Shown here piece by piece: positions 25,424-33,216 of a DNA stretch of 35,526 nucleotides; the stretch's first letter is position 1; every line of letters starts with the position of its first letter. Below the pieces are notes generated by a model. The model had not been told where the DNA came from. It ran no database searches and saw nothing but the letters and a program-made list of their open reading frames with translations. The translations under genes were made by a program, and so were the position numbers. This stretch comes from an uncultured Lachnospiraceae bacterium (GTDB taxonomy: Bacteria > Bacillota > Clostridia > Lachnospirales > Lachnospiraceae): positions 1 through 35,526 of the forward strand of contig CACZZH010000035.1 of the NCBI GenBank assembly GCA_902785635.1, in the 5' to 3' direction.

Positions 25424-26703
25424 GATCTCCTCCGCATATGTGAAAGCGTTTCTTTCCCGAATACAAGGTCCATGATTCGCTGCGTGGCATGACCGTCACA
25501 GGCACTCATAAACCGTTCCCGGAAAGAGCGCACGATCTCGGGATCAAACCGCTCGTCCACATGCAGAATATAATCGGTCAGTTCCTCGTTGGTACGGCAG
25601 ATCGGTCCGGGCGTAAGCTCGTCATAATCATAATAGAAGCCCCGCCAGTCAAAATAATCCTCCAGATCATAGGCAAAGAAAAGCATCGGCCTGTCAAACA
25701 GCGAATACTCGTAGATCAGGGAAGAATAATCCGAAATACAGATATCGCTTACACACAGCAGATCTTCAATAGACATCGTATTCGTCGCATCATAAATAAA
25801 GGTATCCTTCAGATGTTCCGGGAGCTTCGGCAGCTTTTTCACATAAGGATGATGCTTTGTGACGACCACATAATCCTCCCCAAGATCACGCCAGAATACC
25901 TCCGGATCAAATGCAGCTGCAGTTTCCGCCACAGCCACTCTTCCCCTGAATGTGGGGGCAAACAGAATGACCTTTTTGCCCTTTGCAGCAGGAAAGGCCT
26001 CATACAGATGCTCATACGCCTTCTCGATGAAATCCTTCTTATAAAAAATATCTGTACGTGAGACTCCCGTCGGAACGATCGTATCTTCTCTTCCCTTCAG
26101 ATCCATCGCTTCCGCATAAGCCCATATGATCTCCGGACTGCTGACTGTCACATAATTCAGATTTTCATAGAAGGGATGCCTTCTGGTATCCTTTTCATCC
26201 AGCCCGAACAGATGATCCGCCGTACTCAGCCCGAAACGCTTGAATGCGCCGCATGCATGCCACAGCTGAGTAATGATCGTTTCCGGACGCTTGTCAATGC
26301 AGCTTATCACATTGCTTGCATCATTCAGAAATACATATTTTGCTGTCGCAATATCCTTCAGCATCCGGCGGCAGTTGCGCAGATATTCCGGTTTTGACAC
26401 AGAGATCTCCTGCAGATAATGCACATGTACGATAAACCGGTAATTCTTGGTCAGTTCTTCATAAAGCAGGGCAAAACTGTTGCTCAGACTGCTTACGCGT
26501 GTTTCCACAAATACGACCTTACGCTCATTTACCGGCAGATCTCTCCTGCTGTTGTAGGCTTCGGGCAGAAAACGGTTAAAAAGAAAATCTTTTACCACCT
26601 GGTGCCCCTCATGCCGAACCACGGACATCGGCGGTTTTGTCATGATATTCCAGTATAATTCATTCACATGAGCTTTTTTCAGCGTGTCCTTCACTTTTCC
26701 CAT
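25420..26703 (-). CDS. CDP-glycerol glycerophosphotransferase family protein (second copy)
   Basis: With the ATG at 26703 (GGGAG ten bases upstream) the product is 427 residues starting MGKVKDTLKKAHVNELYW. The longer open frame to 26865 crosses the promoter. It shares with its downstream neighbour the series QLWHACGAFKRFGLS, VTVSSPEIIWAYA, TGVSRTDIFYKKDF, LFAPTFRG, TKHHPYVKKLPK and ICISDYSSLIYEYSLFDRP. The N-terminal about 100 residues differ. Such enzymes act at the inner face of the membrane on lipid-linked polymer. Two family members side by side often divide priming and elongation; which does which cannot be told here. It is the first gene of the minus-strand series and has a consensus promoter. 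Confidence 0.88.
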   Translation of the reverse strand: MGKVKDTLKKAHVNELYWNIMTKPPMSVVRHEGHQVVKDFLFNRFLPEAYNSRRDLPVNERKVVFVETRVSSLSNSFALLYEELTKNYRFIVHVHYLQEISVSKPEYLRNCRRMLKDIATAKYVFLNDASNVISCIDKRPETIITQLWHACGAFKRFGLSTADHLFGLDEKDTRRHPFYENLNYVTVSSPEIIWAYAEAMDLKGREDTIVPTGVSRTDIFYKKDFIEKAYEHLYEAFPAAKGKKVILFAPTFRGRVAVAETAAAFDPEVFWRDLGEDYVVVTKHHPYVKKLPKLPEHLKDTFIYDATNTMSIEDLLCVSDICISDYSSLIYEYSLFDRPMLFFAYDLEDYFDWRGFYYDYDELTPGPICRTNEELTDYILHVDERFDPEIVRSFRERFMSACDGHATQRIMDLVFGKETLSHMRRRS

Positions 26704-26755
26704 ATAAGAAAAACTCCCGTCTGTCGTTCTTTGGCCTTTCACAGACCCTCTTTTC

Positions 26756-26784
26756 ACTATATTCTCATCCGCCCGTCTTGTCAA
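26756..26784 (-). promoter_or_regulatory. Promoter of the glycerophosphotransferase operon
   Basis: TTGACA (26784-26779), a 17-base spacer and TATAGT (26761-26756) on the minus strand, a near-consensus sigma-A site. The leader to the ATG at 26703 is about 45 bases. It may serve genes as far as polA or beyond, since no terminator is evident before 20.9 kb. Confidence 0.8.
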
Positions 26785-26885
26785 ACACAGAACAAAACAC
26801 GCACACAGATCACCCGGACCGGGACGGAAGATACGGATCCCGTTTATTTCCAGGCATGGAAGCAAAATTATGTCATTTCAGAAGG

Positions 26886-26914
26886 TAGACTTTACAAAAC
26901 AGGTCTGTTATAAA
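26886..26914 (+). promoter_or_regulatory. Possible promoter of the SGNH-MBOAT pair
   Basis: TAGACT (26886-26891), a 17-base spacer and TATAAA (26909-26914). The -35 box is imperfect. It is placed about 35 bases before the ATG at 26954 and points away from the glycerophosphotransferase promoter. Confidence 0.5.
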
Positions 26915-26953
26915 AAGGATAACTATATACAAGCAAAAACCGGAGTGATCAAA

Positions 26954-28006
26954 ATGCATATTCTGAAATGGTTATTGAAAGCAGCCGCGGCAGGCATCGC
27001 TGCGATCGCAATACTATGTGGGTTGCTGTGCTTTTATGACATTGTACCTGTACATGAAGAAAACAAAAAGGGAAACACAGATTATGTCTGGCCTGCTAAT
27101 TCTGTCTGGGTGAAAGCTACAGAGGGTATAGCTTTTGGTAAATTTGATGCTAACGGGTTTAATAACATCACCATAACAGACGACCCGGACATTATTGTTC
27201 TCGGTTCTTCTCATATGGAAGCAACCAATGTCATGCAAAGCGAAAATGCGGCCTGTCTGTTATCAAAGAAGCTGGAAGACAGGTACTCTGTGTACAATAT
27301 GGGCATATCGGATCACAATTTTTTCAAAGTATGTCAGTATCTGCCGGTAGATCTGGAACTGTTTGATCCGGTCCCAAAGGTCGTGATCATTGAGACCAGT
27401 ACTGTCCGCATTACTAAAAAAAAGGCTGATAAAGTGATATCTTCTTCGCTCGGACATGTCCCAAGCCACAGCAGCGGAATAGTCGGCATGTTGCAAAAGA
27501 TACCGTTTTTCAGAGCAGTATATCATCAGGTTAAAAGAGGGCTTCTTCATCTGTTTATGCCCGAATCCGGTTCCTCTTCAGAAAAAACAGAGAAAGATGC
27601 CGACGCCGGCGGAAACGAAGATGTGAAAGAAACCAAAATAAAAATAAACACCGCTGCTTATGAAGAGATCTTTTCTTACTTAATGCATATGGAAGAGAAA
27701 TACGGGACCCAGATCATTATTGTCTTTCACCCCACTGAAAAGCTGATGGAAGATGGAACGATCTTTTTTGACAGGGACGAACATTTGCGTGTATTCAGCT
27801 CATATGCAATTGAATACGGGATATCCTTCATAGACATGTCAGACAGATTTGAGAAAATGTTCTACGAAGAAAATCATGTTGCTCATGGGTTTTGTACGGG
27901 GAAGATCGCCGCAGGCCATTTGAATAAATATGGTCACGCTGCGGTCGCCGATGAGCTGTATAACGAGATCTGCAGACTTGAGGAGGCCGGAGTATTATGT
28001 CGATGA
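26954..28006 (+). CDS. SGNH/GDSL-like membrane-anchored protein, partner of MBOAT
   Basis: The ATG at 26954 has CGGAG eight bases upstream and gives 350 residues. An N-terminal membrane anchor (residues about 5-26, WLLKAAAAGIAAIAILCGLL) leaves the rest outside the cell. The core begins IIVLGSSHMEATN with the block I serine near residue 85 and ends GHLNKYGHAAVADELYNE, which supplies the C-terminal His of SGNH-type esterases/acyltransferases. NMGISDHNFF may be a block II-like segment. A lysine/glutamate-rich stretch at about 200-230 looks unstructured. The gene overlaps the MBOAT start by 10 bases. Such pairs (as AlgI with AlgJ/AlgX, or DltB with DltD) acylate surface polymers, so this is probably the extracytoplasmic half of an O-acylation system. 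Confidence 0.8.
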   Translation: MHILKWLLKAAAAGIAAIAILCGLLCFYDIVPVHEENKKGNTDYVWPANSVWVKATEGIAFGKFDANGFNNITITDDPDIIVLGSSHMEATNVMQSENAACLLSKKLEDRYSVYNMGISDHNFFKVCQYLPVDLELFDPVPKVVIIETSTVRITKKKADKVISSSLGHVPSHSSGIVGMLQKIPFFRAVYHQVKRGLLHLFMPESGSSSEKTEKDADAGGNEDVKETKIKINTAAYEEIFSYLMHMEEKYGTQIIIVFHPTEKLMEDGTIFFDRDEHLRVFSSYAIEYGISFIDMSDRFEKMFYEENHVAHGFCTGKIAAGHLNKYGHAAVADELYNEICRLEEAGVLCR

Positions 28007-29433
28007 TCAGCTTTGTTTTCTTTGGATTTGTCGCTGCTGTATTTATACTGCTCTTGTTTGCAGACAGAATCATCAAGGATGAACAAACGTCAGTTAAAGC
28101 ATCAAACCTGATCCTGCTCATTTCCAGCTACCTTTTCATGTTTTATGCAGACTGGAGATTTGCCATTGTATTGGCGGTACTTTCTTTATCGACCTGGTAT
28201 TTCCCGCAGAAGAAAAGCACGTATAAAATTGGTATAATCGCTGCTGTGTCAGCTCTTGTCTTTTTTAAATACACCCGTTTTTTCGTTGAATCCTTTGCAA
28301 AGATCTTTGGAACCGATCTGGCTGCTTTAAATATTATTATGCCCCTTGGAATCTCATTTTATACGTTCAGCGCCGTAAGCTATATCGTAGATGTAAGCAG
28401 AGGGAAGATCCGGCAGAAAAGTTTAGCTGCTGTTTCTTTGTATCTGGCTTTCTTCCCAAAAATCACATCGGGTCCTATTCAGCGCAGCGAAGATTTTTTT
28501 GAACAAATTGAGAACCGCAGGATCATCGGATGGTCTTCCTTTTCTTCCGGTATCCAAATATTTATATTCGGATTATTCAAAAAAATCGTGCTGGCCGACA
28601 GACTGTCGGTATTTGTTGACCAGGTATATGAGACCCCTATGGCATTCGGAAGCCTGACCGTGTTTCTGGCTGCTGTCGCCTACTCTTTCCAGATCTATTT
28701 TGATTTTTCCGGATATTCGGACATGGCAGTCGGTGTGGCAGGAATACTTGGTATCAGTTTACCAAGGAATTTTAATCTTCCATATATAGCTCATAATGTT
28801 ACCGAATTATGGAAACGCTGGCATATTACTCTGTCAGCCTGGCTGCAGGATTATCTTTATATTCCTCTGGGGGGGAACAGAAAGGGAACAGCCAGAACAT
28901 ACATGAATCTGTTTTTGACCATGGTGATCGGCGGGATATGGCATGGCGCAAACTGGACTTATATTGTGTGGGGATCGCTTCATGGCATAGCTTTAGCAAT
29001 TCATAAGGCATGGATGACACTCACCGGAAGCAATTCCAAAAAGCACTCTGCATTTTCAAACCTGATATCCGTCTGTCTGACTTTTTTGTTCACGACCTTT
29101 TGCTGGATCTTTTTCCGGGCAAAGTCTGTTACTCAGGCTTTTCTGATCATTAAACGAATATTCAGTTTTGACAGCGGCCTTGAGCAGCCCTACCTGTGGC
29201 TGTTCATATCATTTGTTATTTTTATCATCAGCAGCATAATTGTATTTGCTAAAACCGGAAGATGTCAGGCACCGGGAGCAATTGACAAAACGAATGTCAG
29301 TTTTATCGACGGATATTATCCGCTGGTCGATCTGACCACATTCCGCGGCCTTGTATTATTCCTTGTTTTCTGCGGGATCCTGCTTTGCACTGCATACACC
29401 GGCGGCAGCCCATTTATATATGGCAACTATTAA
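27997..29433 (+). CDS. MBOAT family O-acyltransferase (AlgI-like)
   Basis: A 478-residue polytopic membrane enzyme with about ten hydrophobic segments. MBOAT signatures are SFYTFSAVSYIVDVSRGKI, FFPKITSGPIQR, YFDFSGYSDMAVG, ELWKRWHITLSAWLQDYLYIP (as two parts) with His about 276, and IGGIWHGANWTYIVWG with the probable catalytic His about 316. This is the AlgI branch that passes acetyl groups across the membrane to a periplasmic or surface acceptor. The ATG lies in the end of the SGNH-like gene with GGAG just upstream, indicating translational coupling. The acceptor is unknown; the glycerophosphotransferase and LtaS-like genes nearby make a teichoic acid-type polymer plausible. A terminator follows 24 bases after the stop. 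Confidence 0.92.
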   Translation: MSMISFVFFGFVAAVFILLLFADRIIKDEQTSVKASNLILLISSYLFMFYADWRFAIVLAVLSLSTWYFPQKKSTYKIGIIAAVSALVFFKYTRFFVESFAKIFGTDLAALNIIMPLGISFYTFSAVSYIVDVSRGKIRQKSLAAVSLYLAFFPKITSGPIQRSEDFFEQIENRRIIGWSSFSSGIQIFIFGLFKKIVLADRLSVFVDQVYETPMAFGSLTVFLAAVAYSFQIYFDFSGYSDMAVGVAGILGISLPRNFNLPYIAHNVTELWKRWHITLSAWLQDYLYIPLGGNRKGTARTYMNLFLTMVIGGIWHGANWTYIVWGSLHGIALAIHKAWMTLTGSNSKKHSAFSNLISVCLTFLFTTFCWIFFRAKSVTQAFLIIKRIFSFDSGLEQPYLWLFISFVIFIISSIIVFAKTGRCQAPGAIDKTNVSFIDGYYPLVDLTTFRGLVLFLVFCGILLCTAYTGGSPFIYGNY

Positions 29434-29456
29434 CGGAACAAATTGAGGACTTTGCT

Positions 29457-29498
29457 GCCTTCCTTTGTGCGGCGTGCGCATCCTGCCGGAGGCTTTTT
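29457..29498 (+). terminator. Terminator of the SGNH-MBOAT pair
   Basis: GCCTTC (29457-29462) pairs with GGAGGC (29488-29493), an inner TGCG/CGCA stem extends the fold, and TTTTT follows at 29494-29498. The stem is interrupted, so strength is moderate. Confidence 0.65.
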
Positions 29499-29541
29499 GT
29501 CTCATAGGAAATTCGACGGAATTTCCTCTATGAGACAAAAA
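29494..29541. repeat. Central inverted repeat between convergent transcripts
   Basis: TTTTTGTCTCATAGGAAATT (29494-29513) and its complement (29520-29541, with a two-base bulge) flank a CGACGG loop. The T-run precedes the stem and the A-run follows, so this is not a terminator by itself. Its two ends are the U-tracts of the terminators on either side. It has the look of a dispersed intergenic repeat. Confidence 0.8.
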
Positions 29542-29569
29542 AGGCACAGCCGCTTTTCGCGGCTATGCC
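29537..29569 (-). terminator. Terminator of tRNA-Leu / lysA transcript
   Basis: On the minus strand GGCATAGCCGC (29569-29559), loop GAAAA and GCGGCTGTGCC (29553-29543) form an 11-position stem with one mismatch, followed by TTTTTT. It lies 57 bases after the tRNA 3' end. Confidence 0.88.
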
Positions 29570-29625
29570 GTATTCCCGGATCATAAGATCCCCTCGCTGC
29601 ACCCTATGCTGCGGCGCTGTTAAAC

Positions 29626-29708
29626 TGCCGGTGACGAGACTCGAACTCGTACATAGTTACCTACGGCAGATTTTGAGTCTGCTGCGTCTGCCATTCCGCC
29701 ACACCGGC
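29626..29708 (-). tRNA. tRNA-Leu (anticodon CAA)
   Basis: The acceptor stem pairs GCCGGTG (29708-29702) with CACCGGC (29633-29627), and the discriminator is A at 29626. The D arm carries GGCGGAATGGCAGACGC. The anticodon stem GCAGA/TCTGC closes the loop CTCAAAA, so the anticodon is CAA, reading UUG. A long variable arm, as expected for leucine (class II), precedes a T arm ACGAG-TTCGAGT-CTCGT. CCA is not encoded and must be added. It lies 29 bases after the lysA stop with no promoter or terminator between, so it is likely cut from the lysA transcript. Confidence 0.96.
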
Positions 29709-29737
29709 CGACGAAAGACATATTAACACATCAGGCT

Positions 29738-31009
29738 TTATTTTGCAAGCTGTTCATAAAAATCAAAGCAGTCAAATGTGGCGAAATAGTCCTCCGGTGT
29801 TTCAGCCCGGCGGATCAGCTTTGCTGTATGATCCGCGGTCCACAGAATCTCAGCAGAACGAAGTTTGCCATTGTAATTGTAGCCCATAGAGAACCCATGT
29901 GCACCGGTATCATGGATCACAAGCAGATCCCCGATCGCAATTTCCGGAAGCTTCCGGTCGATGGCAAATTTGTCGTTATTCTCGCACAGTGAACCTGTAA
30001 CATCATAAACATGATCTGCGGGGGCATCTTCCTTTCCCAGCACTGTAATATGATGATATGCTCCGTACATTGCCGGGCGCATCAGATTCACCGCGCAGGC
30101 GTCGACCCCGACATATTCTTTATAAATGTGTTTCTCATTGATCGCCCGGGTGACGAGGCATCCATAGGGCCCCATCATAAAGCGCCCCATCTCTGTATAG
30201 ATCGCGACATCTCCCATGCCGGCCGGCGTGAGCACTTCTTCATAGACCCTGCGCACACCTTCTCCGATCGCGAGAATATCGTTCGGTTCCTGATCCGGAG
30301 TATAGGGTATTCCCACACCGCCGGAAAGATTGATAAAGGAGATATGTGCTCCTGTCTCTTCCTTCAGCCGCACAGCCAGTTCAAAGAGGATCTTTGCGAG
30401 CATCGGATAATATTCGTTTGAAACCGTATTGCTGCACAGAAAAGCATGAAGCCCGAACTCTTTTACACCTTTTTTCTTCAGGATACGGAAGGCTTCAAAG
30501 ACCTGGGACTGCGTCATTCCGTACTTGGCATCCCCGGGATTGTCCATGATGCTGTTGCTGATGGAGAAAACGCCGCCCGGATTGAAGCGGCAGCAGATCT
30601 TCTGCGGAAGCGTTCCGAGAATATTTTCCAGTACCCCGATCTGGGTAATATCATCAAGATTGATGATCGCACCCATATCCGCAGCCTTAACGAATTCCTC
30701 AGCAGGTGTATCATTTGAGGAAAACATGACCTCTTCCCCGGTAACACCGATCGTCTCCGAAAGCATCAGCTCTGTAAGAGAGGAGCAGTCACAGCCGCAG
30801 CCGTGTTCATGAAGGATCTTCATCAGAAACGGATTGGGGTTTGCTTTAACGGCAAAATACTCCCGGAACCCCTTATTCCAGGAAAATGCCTGCGCTACTC
30901 TTTTTGCATTCTCCCGTATCCCTTCCTCATCGTAAAGATGAAAAGGAGTGGGGTATTTTAAAGCGATCTGCTCTGCCTGCTCTTTAGTGATAAAAGGTCT
31001 TTTTTCCAT
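29738..31009 (-). CDS. lysA: Diaminopimelate decarboxylase
   Basis: A PLP enzyme of the alanine racemase-fold (type III) family that turns meso-diaminopimelate into lysine. The ATG at 31009 has GGAGGTG eight bases upstream and gives 423 residues (MEKRPFITKEQAEQIALKYP). The PLP lysine is K55 in YFAVKANPNP, followed by GCGCDCSSLTEL. HAFLCSNTVSNEYY, NLSGGVGIPYTPDQEP, TEMGRFMMGPYG and the C-terminal GSLCENNDKFA (active-site Cys) with HDTGAHGFSMGYNYNG complete the family pattern. Several motifs differ slightly from classical LysA (SGVGSKHxG and CESGD forms), placing it in the divergent branch seen in Clostridia. A related decarboxylase substrate is possible but less likely. It has its own promoter 134 bases upstream, and tRNA-Leu follows. 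Confidence 0.85.
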   Translation of the reverse strand: MEKRPFITKEQAEQIALKYPTPFHLYDEEGIRENAKRVAQAFSWNKGFREYFAVKANPNPFLMKILHEHGCGCDCSSLTELMLSETIGVTGEEVMFSSNDTPAEEFVKAADMGAIINLDDITQIGVLENILGTLPQKICCRFNPGGVFSISNSIMDNPGDAKYGMTQSQVFEAFRILKKKGVKEFGLHAFLCSNTVSNEYYPMLAKILFELAVRLKEETGAHISFINLSGGVGIPYTPDQEPNDILAIGEGVRRVYEEVLTPAGMGDVAIYTEMGRFMMGPYGCLVTRAINEKHIYKEYVGVDACAVNLMRPAMYGAYHHITVLGKEDAPADHVYDVTGSLCENNDKFAIDRKLPEIAIGDLLVIHDTGAHGFSMGYNYNGKLRSAEILWTADHTAKLIRRAETPEDYFATFDCFDFYEQLAK

Positions 31010-31142
31010 ACTGTAGGCACCTCCATACGAACCTGCTGCCTGCGGGCGGATAATCAATTATTCCTCTGAACAGCCTGCACTGCGTGCGGCCAAAAGGGAT
31101 GTGTGAAAGCAAAGCTTTCATACTTTGACAAACAACCGGGTC

Positions 31143-31171
31143 ATTATACCATTGAATGTATATATATGCAA
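31143..31171 (-). promoter_or_regulatory. Promoter of lysA
   Basis: TTGCAT (31171-31166), a 17-base spacer and TATAAT (31148-31143) on the minus strand. The leader of about 127 bases holds a 7-base-pair hairpin, TGAAAGC/GCTTTCA with a three-base loop (31104-31120), but is too short and lacks the motifs for a lysine riboswitch. Confidence 0.8.
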
Positions 31172-31207
31172 GTTTTGCTTTCATCCTTCCCCCGGTATCT
31201 TTTGCGT

Positions 31208-33205
31208 TCACTCCCTCTGAGGTTCCGCAAATATCCGGGTCACCCGGTTTTTCCGGTCGTTCAGGTGATTATACTGTACGATCTGATAGTCTTTCAGCAG
31301 ACTTTCATAACCGCTGTTCTTCTCATCATAGGAATGGTATTCTCCGGAGGAATCCACATAGGTACCGGCGCAGATCACAGGAAGCGTTTTCTGCAGATCC
31401 AGAAGGAATTTCTGGTACCGGGTCAGGGGAAGAGCTGCTGCCTTCAGAATGTCAGCTGCAAGGTAGTTCACACTCAGCAGAGGATGCCTGTCCATCTCCA
31501 GCCCATAATTATTCCATATAAGGTAAGGCACGATATAGGACTTCTGGTATTCTTTCAGGGATGCATCCGCATCATAACCGGTAAGATGCGCGATCACGTT
31601 GGTCACGTAATCCGACGGCTGATGGTCCCCGAACATGACAATGATCACCGGTTCATCCACCTTTTCAAAATACCCGATCAGTTCTTTCAGCGCATCATCC
31701 GTTTTCTTTATCAGCGTCAGATACTTTTCAGCCGCTTTTGTCTGTGTGTTGGAATAAGTCAGATCCGTCAACCTGATCTCTTCATGGAAATCACCGGTCT
31801 CTTTGCTGTAGCCTCCGTGATTCTGCATGGTCACTTCAAAAATAAACTGGCTTTGCTGCGGATCTTCCCGGTCTTCAAATACTTCGATGATCTTATCAAA
31901 AGCACTCTTATCATCGATATAACCACGGAGCGTGGAGGGATTCACAAAGCTGTCCCTGGCAAGGAAAGTCCGAAATCCCAGCAGTTCATATACTTTATCG
32001 CGGTCCCATCCGGAGGCCAGATATGGATGAATGGCTGTTGTCATATAGCCCAGACGCGCAAGATATGAGGGCAGAGCCGGCACATTATCGTGTACGAACT
32101 GCTGATAGACCACACTCCCCTCCGGAAGGAAAGCCAGCGTATCCCCGGCGAGGAACTCATACTCGGTGTTTGCCGTATTCCCGCCCTTCACCGAGACCAT
32201 GAGATTGCCTCCGCCGCACTCTTTCATCTTTTCGCGCATGAACGGCATATAGTCTTCACTGACGGACAGCTTTCCGAGAACCGACAGATCAGAGAAAGCC
32301 TCGTTCATGATCACAATAATATTCGGCTTCTTCATGCTTCCGAGTTCTTCTGCAGAAACAATGTTCTCTTCCTGTACCTCCCCGAGAATCTGCGTCGCTG
32401 CCTCCGGCGAATAGCCTTCCGGCTCCTCCACCTGGATCAGATGGATATCACCAATGAATGCAGCAAAGAAACCGTTATTGCGATAGCGCACATTCGGTGT
32501 GAAAAGAATGGTATCCATGGACAGCGCATCCTGTACTTCCTCCTTCTGAAGCATATATCCGGCCCCTCCAAGGGCCGCAGCGCACAGGACTGCTGCCAGA
32601 ACGCGGAAAAGAATGCTGCGGATCTTCCAGGAATTTTTCGATCCGAAGGCGATCATGAACAAAAATGCACAGATCGAAAGCAGACATTTCCAGTTGATCG
32701 CATATGTGTAATTATTTGCCACTGAAAAAGCGGTGCGCAGAGAGTAAATATCCCACGGGACCACCGGTGACGAGCGGAATGAAACCACAAAATAATTGAC
32801 AAGTCCGATAAACAGCAGCAGTACGGAAGAAATGGTATATCCCCAGGCAAAACTTCCCGCCAGTGCAGTGATCAGCAGATAAAACAGGTAAACAAACAGG
32901 GCGTTGACTGCCATCATCTGCGGATAGATCCGCAGCGGATCCAGCGTAAACTGCTGCACCATCATCATTGCCGCAAAGGGAATCCCAAAGGTCTGTATCA
33001 GATTCAGGAGAATGCCCGGCACCCCTGCCGGATGCCGCAGCAGTAAACAAAGTACGGCAGCTGCGCTCAGAACGATACAGGCTGTCAGTATACCGGATTG
33101 AAGCGTGTTTTCCCTGACCGTTATAATGACCAGCACCGCTGCAATGACTGCAAATACAGCCGCAAAGATACGCACGCTCCTCTTTTCTCTCCAGATACGG
33201 TTCAT
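31208..33205 (-). CDS. LtaS-family sulfatase-fold polymer synthase
   Basis: A 665-residue enzyme. The first about 215 residues hold roughly six to eight membrane segments. The outside domain is alkaline phosphatase-like: the metal motif MNEAFSDLSVLG (301-306), the nucleophile Thr344 in GGNTANTEYEFL, HPYLASGWDRDKVY, NHGGYSKE (from 462) and FGDHQPSDY (from 526). These are the marks of lipoteichoic acid synthase and phosphoglycerol transferases, which transfer glycerol phosphate from phosphatidylglycerol to a glycolipid or polymer. Whether it makes true LTA or decorates a glycan cannot be told. The start lies 11 bases downstream of the rhomboid-like gene's stop, so the two form one unit. No terminator is seen before the lysA promoter, so readthrough into lysA is possible. 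Confidence 0.9.
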   Translation of the reverse strand: MNRIWREKRSVRIFAAVFAVIAAVLVIITVRENTLQSGILTACIVLSAAAVLCLLLRHPAGVPGILLNLIQTFGIPFAAMMMVQQFTLDPLRIYPQMMAVNALFVYLFYLLITALAGSFAWGYTISSVLLLFIGLVNYFVVSFRSSPVVPWDIYSLRTAFSVANNYTYAINWKCLLSICAFLFMIAFGSKNSWKIRSILFRVLAAVLCAAALGGAGYMLQKEEVQDALSMDTILFTPNVRYRNNGFFAAFIGDIHLIQVEEPEGYSPEAATQILGEVQEENIVSAEELGSMKKPNIIVIMNEAFSDLSVLGKLSVSEDYMPFMREKMKECGGGNLMVSVKGGNTANTEYEFLAGDTLAFLPEGSVVYQQFVHDNVPALPSYLARLGYMTTAIHPYLASGWDRDKVYELLGFRTFLARDSFVNPSTLRGYIDDKSAFDKIIEVFEDREDPQQSQFIFEVTMQNHGGYSKETGDFHEEIRLTDLTYSNTQTKAAEKYLTLIKKTDDALKELIGYFEKVDEPVIIVMFGDHQPSDYVTNVIAHLTGYDADASLKEYQKSYIVPYLIWNNYGLEMDRHPLLSVNYLAADILKAAALPLTRYQKFLLDLQKTLPVICAGTYVDSSGEYHSYDEKNSGYESLLKDYQIVQYNHLNDRKNRVTRIFAEPQRE

Positions 33206-33216
33206 TCTATACTACC

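Noticed and set aside
26785..26880. A small gene or RNA in the divergent gap before the SGNH-like gene
   Set aside because: There is a weak CGGGA/TCCCG inverted repeat, but no ribosome binding site with a plausible frame and no known RNA motif.
29494..29541. The central inverted repeat as a bidirectional terminator
   Set aside because: T-runs come before the stem and A-runs after it on both strands, the reverse of what a terminator needs. The adjacent hairpins fit that role.
31010..31142. Lysine riboswitch in the lysA leader
   Set aside because: The leader is about 127 bases, shorter than a lysine riboswitch, and shows none of its conserved motifs; only a small 7-base-pair hairpin is evident.
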